Assembly (NCBI GenBank): GCA_030591105.1
Contig: JAUVBS010000031.1
Coordinates: forward strand, 1-11,090
Direction: 5' to 3'
DNA from: a bacterium
GTDB lineage: Bacteria; Krumholzibacteriota; Krumholzibacteriia; LZORAL124-64-63
DNA length: 11,090 bases
Below, piece after piece: positions 1 to 7,919 of the stretch. The notes under the pieces were generated by a model that made no database searches, was not told the origin of the DNA, and worked only from the letters and a program-made list of their open reading frames with translations. Position numbers and translations under genes: made by a program. Position 1 is the first letter of the stretch. Each line of letters begins with the position of its first letter.

Positions 1-472
1 ACAGGTCGGTACCGAGCTTCTCGGCCAGAGCTTCGTATTCCCCTTTGCGCACTTCGGCCAGGTTACGCCGCTGTGGGTTCGAGGCGGCCTGCTCGTACAG
101 GTAGACCGGGATGTTCAACTCTTCGCCGATTCGTCGGCCGACCGTTCGGGCCAACTCGACGCAATCCGCCATGGAGGCGCCGCGTACCGGTACGAAGGGA
201 CAGACATCGGTGGCGCCGTGGCGCGGGTGGGCGCCGGAATGTTTACTCATGTCAATGAGCTGGGCGGCTCTTTGCACCACGCGAAAGGCGGCTTCACCAA
301 CTTGCGCCGGCGGTCCGATGAAAGTGATCACGGTCCGGTTGGTATCGACGCCGGGGTCGACGTCGAGTAGTCGAACCGAGTCGACCTCTTCGATGACGCT
401 GGTGACCTGGTCGATGATCGCGCGGTCGCGCCCCTCGCTGATATTCGGAACACATTCGATCAGCTTCTGCAT
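1..472 (-). CDS. ftcD: Glutamate formimidoyltransferase, N-terminal part (runs off the left edge)
   Basis: Reading the minus strand from an ATG at 472 gives 157 codons that run off the left edge. The protein opens with MQKLIECVPNISEGRD, the hallmark start of formiminotransferases. It continues with DVDPGVDTNRTV (about 37-48) and SKHSGAHPRHGATD (about 76-89). His82 falls where the pig enzyme has its catalytic histidine. The family moves a formimino group from formiminoglutamate to tetrahydrofolate in histidine breakdown, in the cytosol. An AAGAGG ribosome site (481-486) lies 8 bases before the ATG and supports this start. Only the N-terminal subdomain is visible, so it is not possible to say whether the gene is a single-domain enzyme or is fused to a cyclodeaminase. 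It is transcribed away from the efflux operon. The family assignment is confident. Confidence 0.93.
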   Translation of the reverse strand, partial: MQKLIECVPNISEGRDRAIIDQVTSVIEEVDSVRLLDVDPGVDTNRTVITFIGPPAQVGEAAFRVVQRAAQLIDMSKHSGAHPRHGATDVCPFVPVRGASMADCVELARTVGRRIGEELNIPVYLYEQAASNPQRRNLAEVRKGEYEALAEKLGTDL

Positions 473-778
473 CGCCGAAACCTCTTGGCCGGATGGGTGG
501 CTAACGGAACTGCCGGCGCGAATTCAACGCGTTGCAGCGTCCGCACTGTTCGGGTGAAGATAACGGTCCAGCGACCCGATTACCAGCGGCGGTCCGTCGG
601 TCCGAGGCTGCGCGATGGCGTGATACCCGCGACCGACAGTGATGCAACCTTCTGCCGGCGCCTGCGTCATTAGGGTGCCCGAACGACTTGCGAACGATGG
701 TTACCAGTGCCGTGCCCGGATCGATCATTTCGGGCGTGGTTCGTTTCGACACCCCGCTGTTCGATCTGGAGATGTGCC
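473..778. other. Divergent intergenic region between ftcD and the efflux operon
   Basis: These 306 bases separate two divergent genes and should hold promoters for both. I could not find a convincing -35/-10 pair on either strand. Visible items are the ftcD ribosome site (481-486, minus), the adaptor ribosome site (768-771, plus) and a short minus-strand frame of 48 codons (524-670) with no recognised homology. No regulator gene (TetR, MarR or other) lies here, and no clear terminator was seen. Confidence 0.6.
768..771 (+). promoter_or_regulatory. Ribosome binding site that sets the adaptor start
   Basis: GGAG lies 7 bases before the ATG at 779. The longer reading from a GTG at 707 would add 24 residues rich in Arg and Cys, with no ribosome site, in front of what is a normal basic N-terminus plus membrane anchor. 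The 779 start is therefore preferred. Confidence 0.7.
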
Positions 779-1978
779 ATGAGCTTAGGAAAACGAAATC
801 GACGTTGGATCTGGCTGACAGCTGTGGTCGTGGTGGTGGCGATCGCCGCCGTGGCGACCTGGCGATTCATCGGCCGCGGCGAGCAGGCAGCCGTAGCGGC
901 GACCGACTCGACGGCCGTGGAGGCTGCCGTCTCCGCCGAGGATCCTGAGGAAATAGCCGTTCCGGTCGAGCTGGCGGTGGCCGCTCGCCGGGAGATTGCG
1001 GCCTTCTACCGTGCGGCTTCGGTTATCGAGGCCGACCGGTTGGTCGACCTGGTAGCCAGGGTTGGCGGCCGTGTCCAGGCGGTCAAATGCGAGGAAGGGG
1101 AGTGGGTCAGCAAGAACGACGTACTGGTTGAACTCGAGAACGGCCGCGAGAAGATCCAGCTGCAGCAGGCGAATCTGAAACTCGCCGACCAGGGACGCCA
1201 ACTCGAGCGCAGCCGCGAAATGCTCGCGGAGGAACTGATCAGCCAGCAGGAGTTCGACACGGTCGACTCGGCGTACCGGCTCGCCGGGACCGAACGCGAT
1301 TTGGCCCGGATCGCCCTGGAGGAGACCTACCTCCGCGCTCCGTTTGCCGGTCAAATTACCGACCGCAAGATCGTTCTCGGACAGCAAGTGGCCATCGCCC
1401 AGGCGATGTTCACGCTGGCTGACTTCGACCCCTTACGTGTGCGGGTGCACTTACCCGAGGCGATTGCCCGCAAGGTCGTCGCTGGTCAGCGGGTACTGGT
1501 GACCCCCGACGCGGCAGAGGCACCGCTCGAAGCGATCGTCGAGCGGGTCTCACCGGTGGTCGACCCCGCGACCAGCACCGTCCGGTTGACCTTGCTGCTG
1601 CACGACGGCACCGAGGGTGCCCGCGTCGGCGGCTTCGCCAAGGTGCGCATCACCACTGACACCCATCGCCAGGCACTGTCTGTACCGAAGCTCGCCCTCG
1701 TCGAGGAAGGTGGCCTGCGCAGCGTGTTCGTGGCCGAGGCCGACACGGTCCGTAAAGTGGAGGTTCGTACCGGGCTCTACGACGAGTCCCACATCGAGGT
1801 TCTCGAGGGAGTCAATGAAGGTGAGTTCGTCGTGACTCTGGGCCAAGGCGGCTTGCGCACCGGTGCGAAGATCGAAGCTCTCAATGCGACGGAGGTGGGC
1901 TACGGAACCGCCGTCGAACCGGAGTCGCATCTCGATTCCGCCGGTCAGAATGTGGCCGCTGTGACCGCCAATCAGTAA
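779..1978 (+). CDS. RND efflux periplasmic adaptor subunit (HlyD/AcrA-like membrane fusion protein)
   Basis: This 399-residue protein has the layout of RND membrane fusion proteins. A basic N-terminus is followed by one hydrophobic anchor (about 11-28) and no lipobox, so it is probably held in the inner membrane by the helix. A linker (about 30-60) leads to the first lipoyl half (about 86-120, GGRVQAVKCEEGEWV), a charged coiled-coil hairpin (about 122-183), the second lipoyl half (LRAPFAGQITDRKI, about 185-198), a beta-barrel domain (about 218-292) and a membrane-proximal domain (about 295-370). The hairpin is short, so docking to an outer-membrane channel would be by tip contact. The family links the inner-membrane pump to a TolC-type channel. 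It is the first gene of the operon, 69 bases ahead of the first permease. Substrate cannot be told from sequence. Confidence 0.93.
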   Translation: MSLGKRNRRWIWLTAVVVVVAIAAVATWRFIGRGEQAAVAATDSTAVEAAVSAEDPEEIAVPVELAVAARREIAAFYRAASVIEADRLVDLVARVGGRVQAVKCEEGEWVSKNDVLVELENGREKIQLQQANLKLADQGRQLERSREMLAEELISQQEFDTVDSAYRLAGTERDLARIALEETYLRAPFAGQITDRKIVLGQQVAIAQAMFTLADFDPLRVRVHLPEAIARKVVAGQRVLVTPDAAEAPLEAIVERVSPVVDPATSTVRLTLLLHDGTEGARVGGFAKVRITTDTHRQALSVPKLALVEEGGLRSVFVAEADTVRKVEVRTGLYDESHIEVLEGVNEGEFVVTLGQGGLRTGAKIEALNATEVGYGTAVEPESHLDSAGQNVAAVTANQ

Positions 1979-2030
1979 GCACTACGCCGCGCGGTATACG
2001 GCCGCGGGAAGCGGTTTGTCCGCCGATATC

Positions 2031-2038
2031 AGGAGGAG
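2031..2038 (+). promoter_or_regulatory. Strong ribosome binding site for the first permease
   Basis: AGGAGGAG lies 9 bases before a GTG at 2048. This near-perfect anti-16S match fixes the non-ATG start, which also gives the conserved RND opening (short basic leader, then VTHPVTIWM and helix 1). Confidence 0.75.
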
Positions 2039-2047
2039 CGACGCGAC

Positions 2048-5000
2048 GTGAAGGTGATCCGATTCGCGGTAACCCACCCGGTAACCATCTGGATGGCGGC
2101 TCTGGCCGCGGTGGTCTTCGGTCTGGTGGCGCTCGGGCGACTCGACATGCGCCTGTTACCGGAGATCCGTTACCCCAGCTTGACAGTGCAAACCGAGTTT
2201 CCCAACACCGCACCGGTGGATGTGGAGAATCTGGTCACGCGGCCGCTCGAGGAGTCGGTCGGTGTCGTAACCGGGCTGCGCAAGGTGCACTCGCTCAGCC
2301 AGGCCGGCCTGTCCCAGATCACTCTCGAGTTCGACTGGGGCACCGAGATGGATTACGCGGCGCTCGACGTCCGCGAGAAAATCGATCTGGTGCGTCTGCC
2401 CGACGAGGCGCGGACGCCGTTGCTCTTGAAGTACGATCCGACCCTCGACCCGGTTCTACGGATCGGATTATGGGGTGACGCGCCGCTGGTCTACCTGCGC
2501 AACATCGCCGAGGACGTGCTCAAGAAAGAGATCGAGTCGTTGCAAGGGGTCGCGGCGGCCAAGGTGGCTGGTGGATTGGAGGAGGAGATCAGGGTCGAGG
2601 TCGACGAAACGCGACTGGCTGCCCTCGGTATTCCGATCGCCCTGGTCAACGAGGCTGTGGCTCAGGAGAATGTCAACGCTTCGGGCGGTCGTCTACGCGA
2701 CCGCAACGCCGAGTACATCGTGCGTACGTTGAGCCGCTTCGGTGACCTGCAAGACATCGCGGACGTGACGGTAACTGTCAAAGACGGACAACCGATTCGG
2801 CTCGGTGAAATCGCGACGATCACCCGTACGCACAAGGAGCGTACCACCGTCACGCATGTCGACGGGCACGAAAGCGTCGAATTGGCGATCTACAAGGAAG
2901 GGGACGAGAACGTCGTCACCATGGCCAGACGCGTCCGAGCCCACCTGGATCGATTGCAGCATCAGCTACCCGAAGAGATCGAACTTTCGCTGCTGTTCGA
3001 CCAATCGGTATTCATCGGCAAGGCGGTCAGTGAGGTGCGCAACAACGCCCTGCTCGGCGGTCTACTCGCCGTGCTCGTGCTGTTCGTGTTCTTACGGGAC
3101 TTCCGGAGCACGATGATCATCGGCGTGGCGATCCCGCTGTCGATCGTCGCTACGTTCATTCTCATGTACTCCCGCGGTGTGTCGTTGAATGTCATGTCGC
3201 TGGGCGGGCTGGCCCTCGGTGTCGGCATGCTCGTGGATAATTCGATCGTCGTGCTCGAAGCAATTCATCGACGGCGGGAAGAGGACTCTACCCAGCGCGA
3301 CACCGTCGAGTCGGTGACCCAAGGCGCCAGCGAGGTGGCCACCGCGGTCATCGCCTCGACGCTGACAACCGTCGCGGTGTTCGTGCCGATCGTATTCGTA
3401 GTCGTCGGGATCGCCGGGCAGATTTTCCGCGATCAAGCTCTGACCGTAACCTTCTCGCTGTTCGTCTCGTTGGTCGTCGCTCTGACGTTCACACCCATGG
3501 CCGTTGCTTTCGGACGTTCGTCCGCCGGGTCGCCAGGTGGTGGTGATGCGGCCGCCGGCTGGCGTGCTGGCTGGCACAGTGTGGCCGGTGCCGACAGCGG
3601 CTGGCGCCGCTGGCGACGCCGCATCGGCATGGGGCTGACGATCGGTCTACCGGTGGTCGTTGCCTGGGCCGCGTTGAAACTGCTACGCGGCTTGCGCTGG
3701 CTGACCGGCTGGCTTTTGACGCCGCTGACCTGGAGCTTCGGCCGCGTCTACCCGATCCTCGCCAGCAGCTACGACCGGCTGCTCGCCGTCGCGTTGCGCC
3801 GTCGCGTGTTGGTCCTCATGCTGGTGGCGTTGGTCGTCGCGGCGGCGGTGGCAATATTCCCGACCCTCGGCTCAGAGCTGATCCCACCGTTGGCCCAAGG
3901 GGAGCTGACACTGGCGATCGAGCTTCCGGAGGGGACGCCGCTCAGCCGCACCGTCACCACGGTGACCGCCATCGAGACGAGGTTGGCTGGCCTGCCCGGT
4001 ATCGATCTGCTCGCCAGCGACATCGGTGTCAGCCGCGAGGGTGGCACCAGCGCTCAGCGCCGTAAGGAGAATCGCGCGGAGCTGTATGTACAACTCACCG
4101 AGGCGACCGCCGCAACGGAGACGGCGGTGCTCGAGCGGATCCGCGCGGTGGTGGACGACTATCCCGAAGTAACCTTGAAGTTGCGGCGCCGCTCGTTGTT
4201 GACTTTCAACGCTCCGGTCGAGGTCGATATCTACGGTTACAACCTCGAGGACCTGCAGAGCACGGCCGACCGCGTCGCGGCGCTGTTGGCGGATGTCGGT
4301 GGCTTACGTGATGTGCGTCGCGCGATGGTACCGGGATCGCCGGAGGTGCGGATCAGCTTCGACCGGGACAAATTGAACCGCTACGGTTTGACCCTCGCGG
4401 AAGTCTCCAACACGGTGCGCGGGAAGGTGCGCGGAACGGTGGCCAGCCGGTTCCGCGACCGTGAGCGCCATATCGATATCCGGGTTCTCAACCTCGACGA
4501 GCAACGCAATACCGTCACGGCGGTACAGGACCTGATCATCGCCGAGCGGGACGGAATTCCGATCCCGCTGGCCGCGGTGGCGAGCATGGAGATCGTGCGC
4601 GGTCCGGCCGAGATCCATCGGCTCGGTCGCAAGCGCGTTGCCGTGGTCACGGCAAACATCGCCGGTCGCGATCTCGGTTCGGTGACGGCCGAGATCGAAC
4701 ACCGTCTACGCCGGCTGGCGTTACCGGCGAACACCTACGTCGAACTCGGTGGCCAGAACTCCGAGATGCAGAGTTCTTTTCGTTCGCTGCAAATGGCCAT
4801 CGTGCTGGCGATCTTCTTGGTCTATCTGGTCATGGCTGCTCAGTTCGAATCTTTCGTTTATCCCGTGATCATCATGTTCACGGTGCCGTTGGCGATGATC
4901 GGAGCGGTCATCGGCCTGAAAGTGACCGGTACGGCGGTGAGTGTGATTGCGGTGATCGGAGCGATCATGCTCGCCGGTATCGTGGTGAACAACGGTATCG

Positions 5001-5353
5001 TGTTGGTTGATCGTATCAATCAGCTGCGGAAGCATCAGGAATTGATTCCGGCGGTCAAGCAAGCTGGCCGCGAACGGTTCCGGCCGATCCTGATGACCAC
5101 GGCGACAACGGTACTGGGGCTATTGCCCATGGCGTTGGGGTTGGGCGAAGGGGCGGAGCTACGCTCGCCGCTAGCGATCACGGTGATCAGCGGTTTGCTG
5201 GTCGCGACATTGCTGACTCTAGTGGTCGTGCCGGTGATCTATACGCTGATGACTCCCGGCGGGGTTCGGTTGCCGAAGCCGACTGCGGACACGGAGCGGC
5301 GTTCCGGAGATCGGGGCGGCGCGTTGGCGACAAGCCGACCTTTGGAGCGCTGA
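2048..5353 (+). CDS. RND efflux permease 1 (HAE1-like inner-membrane pump), with enlarged central loop
   Basis: This 1101-residue, complete RND permease starts at GTG. Order: helix 1 (about 12-32), first periplasmic porter/docking part (about 33-330), helices 2-6 (from about 334), a cytoplasmic central segment, helix 7 (about 585-603), second periplasmic part (from about 608) and helices 8-12 (from about 915). Helix 4 carries GMLVDNSIVVLE, with D397 at the place of AcrB D407 and N398 at that of D408. Helix 10 carries GIVVNNGIVLVD, with N981 where AcrB has K940. RND pumps exchange protons for substrates such as drugs, bile salts or metals. The stretch between FTPM (481-484) and GSEL (608-611) is about 50 residues longer than in AcrB and holds a Trp/Arg-rich part and an extra hydrophobic stretch. 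The stop is one base before the next permease, so translation is probably coupled. Substrate is unknown; the sequence looks more like multidrug (HAE1) than metal (CzcA) pumps. Confidence 0.95.
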   Translation: MKVIRFAVTHPVTIWMAALAAVVFGLVALGRLDMRLLPEIRYPSLTVQTEFPNTAPVDVENLVTRPLEESVGVVTGLRKVHSLSQAGLSQITLEFDWGTEMDYAALDVREKIDLVRLPDEARTPLLLKYDPTLDPVLRIGLWGDAPLVYLRNIAEDVLKKEIESLQGVAAAKVAGGLEEEIRVEVDETRLAALGIPIALVNEAVAQENVNASGGRLRDRNAEYIVRTLSRFGDLQDIADVTVTVKDGQPIRLGEIATITRTHKERTTVTHVDGHESVELAIYKEGDENVVTMARRVRAHLDRLQHQLPEEIELSLLFDQSVFIGKAVSEVRNNALLGGLLAVLVLFVFLRDFRSTMIIGVAIPLSIVATFILMYSRGVSLNVMSLGGLALGVGMLVDNSIVVLEAIHRRREEDSTQRDTVESVTQGASEVATAVIASTLTTVAVFVPIVFVVVGIAGQIFRDQALTVTFSLFVSLVVALTFTPMAVAFGRSSAGSPGGGDAAAGWRAGWHSVAGADSGWRRWRRRIGMGLTIGLPVVVAWAALKLLRGLRWLTGWLLTPLTWSFGRVYPILASSYDRLLAVALRRRVLVLMLVALVVAAAVAIFPTLGSELIPPLAQGELTLAIELPEGTPLSRTVTTVTAIETRLAGLPGIDLLASDIGVSREGGTSAQRRKENRAELYVQLTEATAATETAVLERIRAVVDDYPEVTLKLRRRSLLTFNAPVEVDIYGYNLEDLQSTADRVAALLADVGGLRDVRRAMVPGSPEVRISFDRDKLNRYGLTLAEVSNTVRGKVRGTVASRFRDRERHIDIRVLNLDEQRNTVTAVQDLIIAERDGIPIPLAAVASMEIVRGPAEIHRLGRKRVAVVTANIAGRDLGSVTAEIEHRLRRLALPANTYVELGGQNSEMQSSFRSLQMAIVLAIFLVYLVMAAQFESFVYPVIIMFTVPLAMIGAVIGLKVTGTAVSVIAVIGAIMLAGIVVNNGIVLVDRINQLRKHQELIPAVKQAGRERFRPILMTTATTVLGLLPMALGLGEGAELRSPLAITVISGLLVATLLTLVVVPVIYTLMTPGGVRLPKPTADTERRSGDRGGALATSRPLER

Positions 5354-5354
5354 A

Positions 5355-7919
5355 ATGTGGTTGACCCGCCTGAGTCTGCGTCGGCCGGTAACTCTCGCCA
5401 TGGCGCTGGTAACCGTGTTGGTCCTCGGCGGCGTGTCGATCTGGAAACTGCCGCTCGATTTCCTGCCACGCGTGGAATTTCCGTTCATCGGTGTCTGGAT
5501 TCCCTATCCCAACGGTATTCCCAGTCAGAACGAGCGCGATATCGTGCGTCCCATCGAAGAGGTTCTCGCTACGCTCGGCGGCGTACGTGAGATCAACAGC
5601 TACAGCGATGCGGACGAGATGTGGATCGGGGTCGAGTTCGACTGGGGGCGCGATGTCAATCTGATGCGCCTCGAGGTCAAGGAGAAGGTCGACCAGATCC
5701 GCGGCGAGTTACCGCCAGACATCCGCCAGATCTTCTTGCTGACCTTCGACACCAACGACATTCCGATCATCGAAGGGCGTATCGCTGCCAAAGGGCGTGA
5801 TCTATCCGAAAGCTGGGACCTGCTCGACCAGAAGATCATCGGACCGTTACAGCGCATTCCAGGTGTCGGCCGTGTGAATATCGATGGCGTGCTGCCTACC
5901 CAGGTGTCGGTCTATCTGCGTTTCGACAAGATCATGGAGTACGGCATCGACGTTGGCCGGCTATTTCGCGTGCTGGAGGCGGCGAACGTCGAACTGACTG
6001 TCGGTCGGATCACCGATCGGGGGCTGCGCTACGACTTGCGTACCGTCAGCGGTTTGGCTTCGGTTGAGGATCTGGGCGATCTGCCCATCGATCCGCGTGG
6101 CCTACGCTTGCGCGACGTAGCAGAAGTGGTTTACGGTGCGCCGGCTCTGGAGTATGGCCGGCACCTCAATGGTGAACCGGCGATCGCGTTCTGGATTCAG
6201 AAAGCTTCGGGGTACAATACGGTCGAGGTCTGCCGAGACATCGAACGTGAACTGGAGCGGGTCAACCTCGATCCGACGCTAAGTGGCATCAACAGCTTCA
6301 GCTTTTTCAACCAGGCCGACCAGATTACCGACTCGTTGCGCACGTTACTGCAGGCGGGGTGGTTCGGTTCGATGCTCGCCATCGCGATCCTCTACCTGTT
6401 TCTGCGGCAAATTGGCATGACGCTTGTGGTTGCATTGGCGATCCCACTGTCGATCATCGGCACCTGCGTATTTCTCTTCCTCGGCGGCAGATCTTTGAAC
6501 GTCTTGACGATGATGGGTTTGATGCTCGGGGTCGGTATGTTGGTGGACAACGCCGTCGTGGTTCTCGAGTCGATCCACCGTAAGCAGCACGAAGGTTTCT
6601 CGCCGCTGGCCGCCTCGGTACGCGGGACGCGAGAGGTCGGTCGCGCCATCGTCGCCGCGACGCTGACGACGGTCATCGTCTTTGCTCCGGTGGTGGTCGG
6701 CAAGTCCGACGAGATGTCGGTCTGGCTCGGCGAAGTCGGGGTGACAATCAGCGTCACGTTGATCCTATCGCTCCTGGTGAGTTTGACGGTGATCCCGGCG
6801 CTAGCAGTCAAGCTCACCCGGCGCAACGGAGAACAAGCCGAGGCGGGTTGGCTGATCGGGCTGCGGCGGCGATATCTGACCATGCTCCGCTGGACCGTGC
6901 TACGGCATCCGCTGGTCACTGCGTTGGTGCTGGTTCCGGCGGCCTTGGTGCTTACTATCGGTGCCATGAAAGTGACTGGCTTCAAGCCGGATACTTTTGG
7001 GGATGAAGGGATACGGCGCGAGAATCTGGGCATCTACTTCGACTATACCGCGCCGCTGGACAAAGAGACCTCGCAACGCTGCGTCGAGAAAGCCGAATCG
7101 TATCTACGGACCCGGCGTGATGATCTGGGAATCCGCGACATCTACTCGTGGTTTGCGGCCGACAATGCGGGGATCGTCCTGTTTTTCCAGAGCGGCGTCG
7201 TGACCGAGACCTTCTTCCGCGAAGTGCGCGAAGATCTACGCGAGAATTTGCCGGTTCAGGCCGGGGTGCGTTACCAGTTCGGCGACGAAGAGGGAAACGA
7301 TTCCGGGGCGAAAACCTTTGCGGTGACGATCACCGGTGAGGAGACGGAGTTTCTCGCGGAGTTCGCCGCCGAGGCCAAACGCAGATTGTCGTCGATCGAC
7401 GGTATCGCCGACCTGACCAGCGACGCCGACCGCGGCAAGGCGGAGATCCAGGTTCGGGTAGATCCGCAACAGGCGAGTCGATTCGGCATCACACCGGTAT
7501 CGGTTTCGCAAGTTTTGGCAATGACCTATCGCGGCGTCAACTTGCCGCGGCTGAATACCGGTGCGAGAGAGCTCGATCTCGTGGTGTCGCTGTTGCCGGA
7601 AGATCGAGAATCGATCGAAACCCTCGCGCTGCTGCCGATCGGTACCCGCGAGGGGCGGCCGGTGCAACTGGGCCAAGTCGCCGCATTCGAGTTCGCCCGC
7701 AGCCCGCAGCGAATCTTCCGGCACGACCAGCGGACCGGTGTGACGATCCGCGGTACCTACGACGGCGAGAAGCTCGACGACGCTCTCGACAAGATCCGCG
7801 CGCTCATGACTAGCCTCGAACTGCCGTTTGGTTACGGCTGGAACTTCGGGAGCCGAATCGAACGGAAACAGCAACAGAATTCCGAGATGGGCCTGAACAT
7901 GCTGCTCGCTCTGGCCTGA
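5355..7919 (+). CDS. RND efflux permease 2, N-terminal 854 residues, ended by an in-frame TGA
   Basis: The ATG at 5355 is preceded by GGAG (5344-5347, 7 bases away) inside the end of the first permease, and only one base separates the genes. The protein has helix 1 (about 13-31), the first periplasmic part, helices 2-6 from about 336, helix 7 (about 520-538) and a complete second periplasmic part. Helix 4 has GMLVDNAVVVLES with D398 and N399. It differs clearly from permease 1, so the two are paralogues and not a recent duplication. The frame stops at TGA 7917-7919 in the middle of helix 8. Permease 1 has a Leu (TTG codon) at the aligned position. The next codons continue in the same frame as normal RND sequence, so this is one 1030-residue gene broken by a nonsense codon, a sequencing error, or read through. 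Alone, this product would lack helices 8-12 and would not be expected to pump. Confidence 0.9.
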   Translation: MWLTRLSLRRPVTLAMALVTVLVLGGVSIWKLPLDFLPRVEFPFIGVWIPYPNGIPSQNERDIVRPIEEVLATLGGVREINSYSDADEMWIGVEFDWGRDVNLMRLEVKEKVDQIRGELPPDIRQIFLLTFDTNDIPIIEGRIAAKGRDLSESWDLLDQKIIGPLQRIPGVGRVNIDGVLPTQVSVYLRFDKIMEYGIDVGRLFRVLEAANVELTVGRITDRGLRYDLRTVSGLASVEDLGDLPIDPRGLRLRDVAEVVYGAPALEYGRHLNGEPAIAFWIQKASGYNTVEVCRDIERELERVNLDPTLSGINSFSFFNQADQITDSLRTLLQAGWFGSMLAIAILYLFLRQIGMTLVVALAIPLSIIGTCVFLFLGGRSLNVLTMMGLMLGVGMLVDNAVVVLESIHRKQHEGFSPLAASVRGTREVGRAIVAATLTTVIVFAPVVVGKSDEMSVWLGEVGVTISVTLILSLLVSLTVIPALAVKLTRRNGEQAEAGWLIGLRRRYLTMLRWTVLRHPLVTALVLVPAALVLTIGAMKVTGFKPDTFGDEGIRRENLGIYFDYTAPLDKETSQRCVEKAESYLRTRRDDLGIRDIYSWFAADNAGIVLFFQSGVVTETFFREVREDLRENLPVQAGVRYQFGDEEGNDSGAKTFAVTITGEETEFLAEFAAEAKRRLSSIDGIADLTSDADRGKAEIQVRVDPQQASRFGITPVSVSQVLAMTYRGVNLPRLNTGARELDLVVSLLPEDRESIETLALLPIGTREGRPVQLGQVAAFEFARSPQRIFRHDQRTGVTIRGTYDGEKLDDALDKIRALMTSLELPFGYGWNFGSRIERKQQQNSEMGLNMLLALA
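7917..7919 (+). other. In-frame TGA interrupting RND permease 2
   Basis: Codon 855 of the 5355 frame is TGA, flanked by LLALA before and VFFVMASLFES after. This matches helix 8 of permease 1 (AIFLVYLVMAAQFES) with the stop at a Leu position. No frameshift is involved. TGA also ends permease 1 (5351-5353) and this gene (8448-8450), so the organism uses TGA as a normal stop. No clear SECIS-like hairpin was found just downstream. Confidence 0.85.

Noticed and set aside
481..540. Minus-strand promoter for ftcD with TTGAAT at 523-528
   Set aside because: A 17-base spacing leads to TTAGCC, which matches the -10 consensus too poorly to support a call.
707..778. Longer adaptor start at GTG 707
   Set aside because: It adds 24 Arg/Cys-rich residues ahead of a normal anchor, has no ribosome site, and the ATG at 779 has GGAG 7 bases upstream.
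1987..2007. Hairpin CCGCG/CGCGG between adaptor and permease 1
   Set aside because: Only five pairs in GC-rich DNA, with no T-run and a strong ribosome site following. It is not convincing as a terminator or processing site.
5351..5590. Genome-wide TGA reassignment
   Set aside because: TGA ends permease 1 exactly one base before the next start. Reading through it would enter a wrong frame of permease 2, so TGA acts as a stop in this organism.
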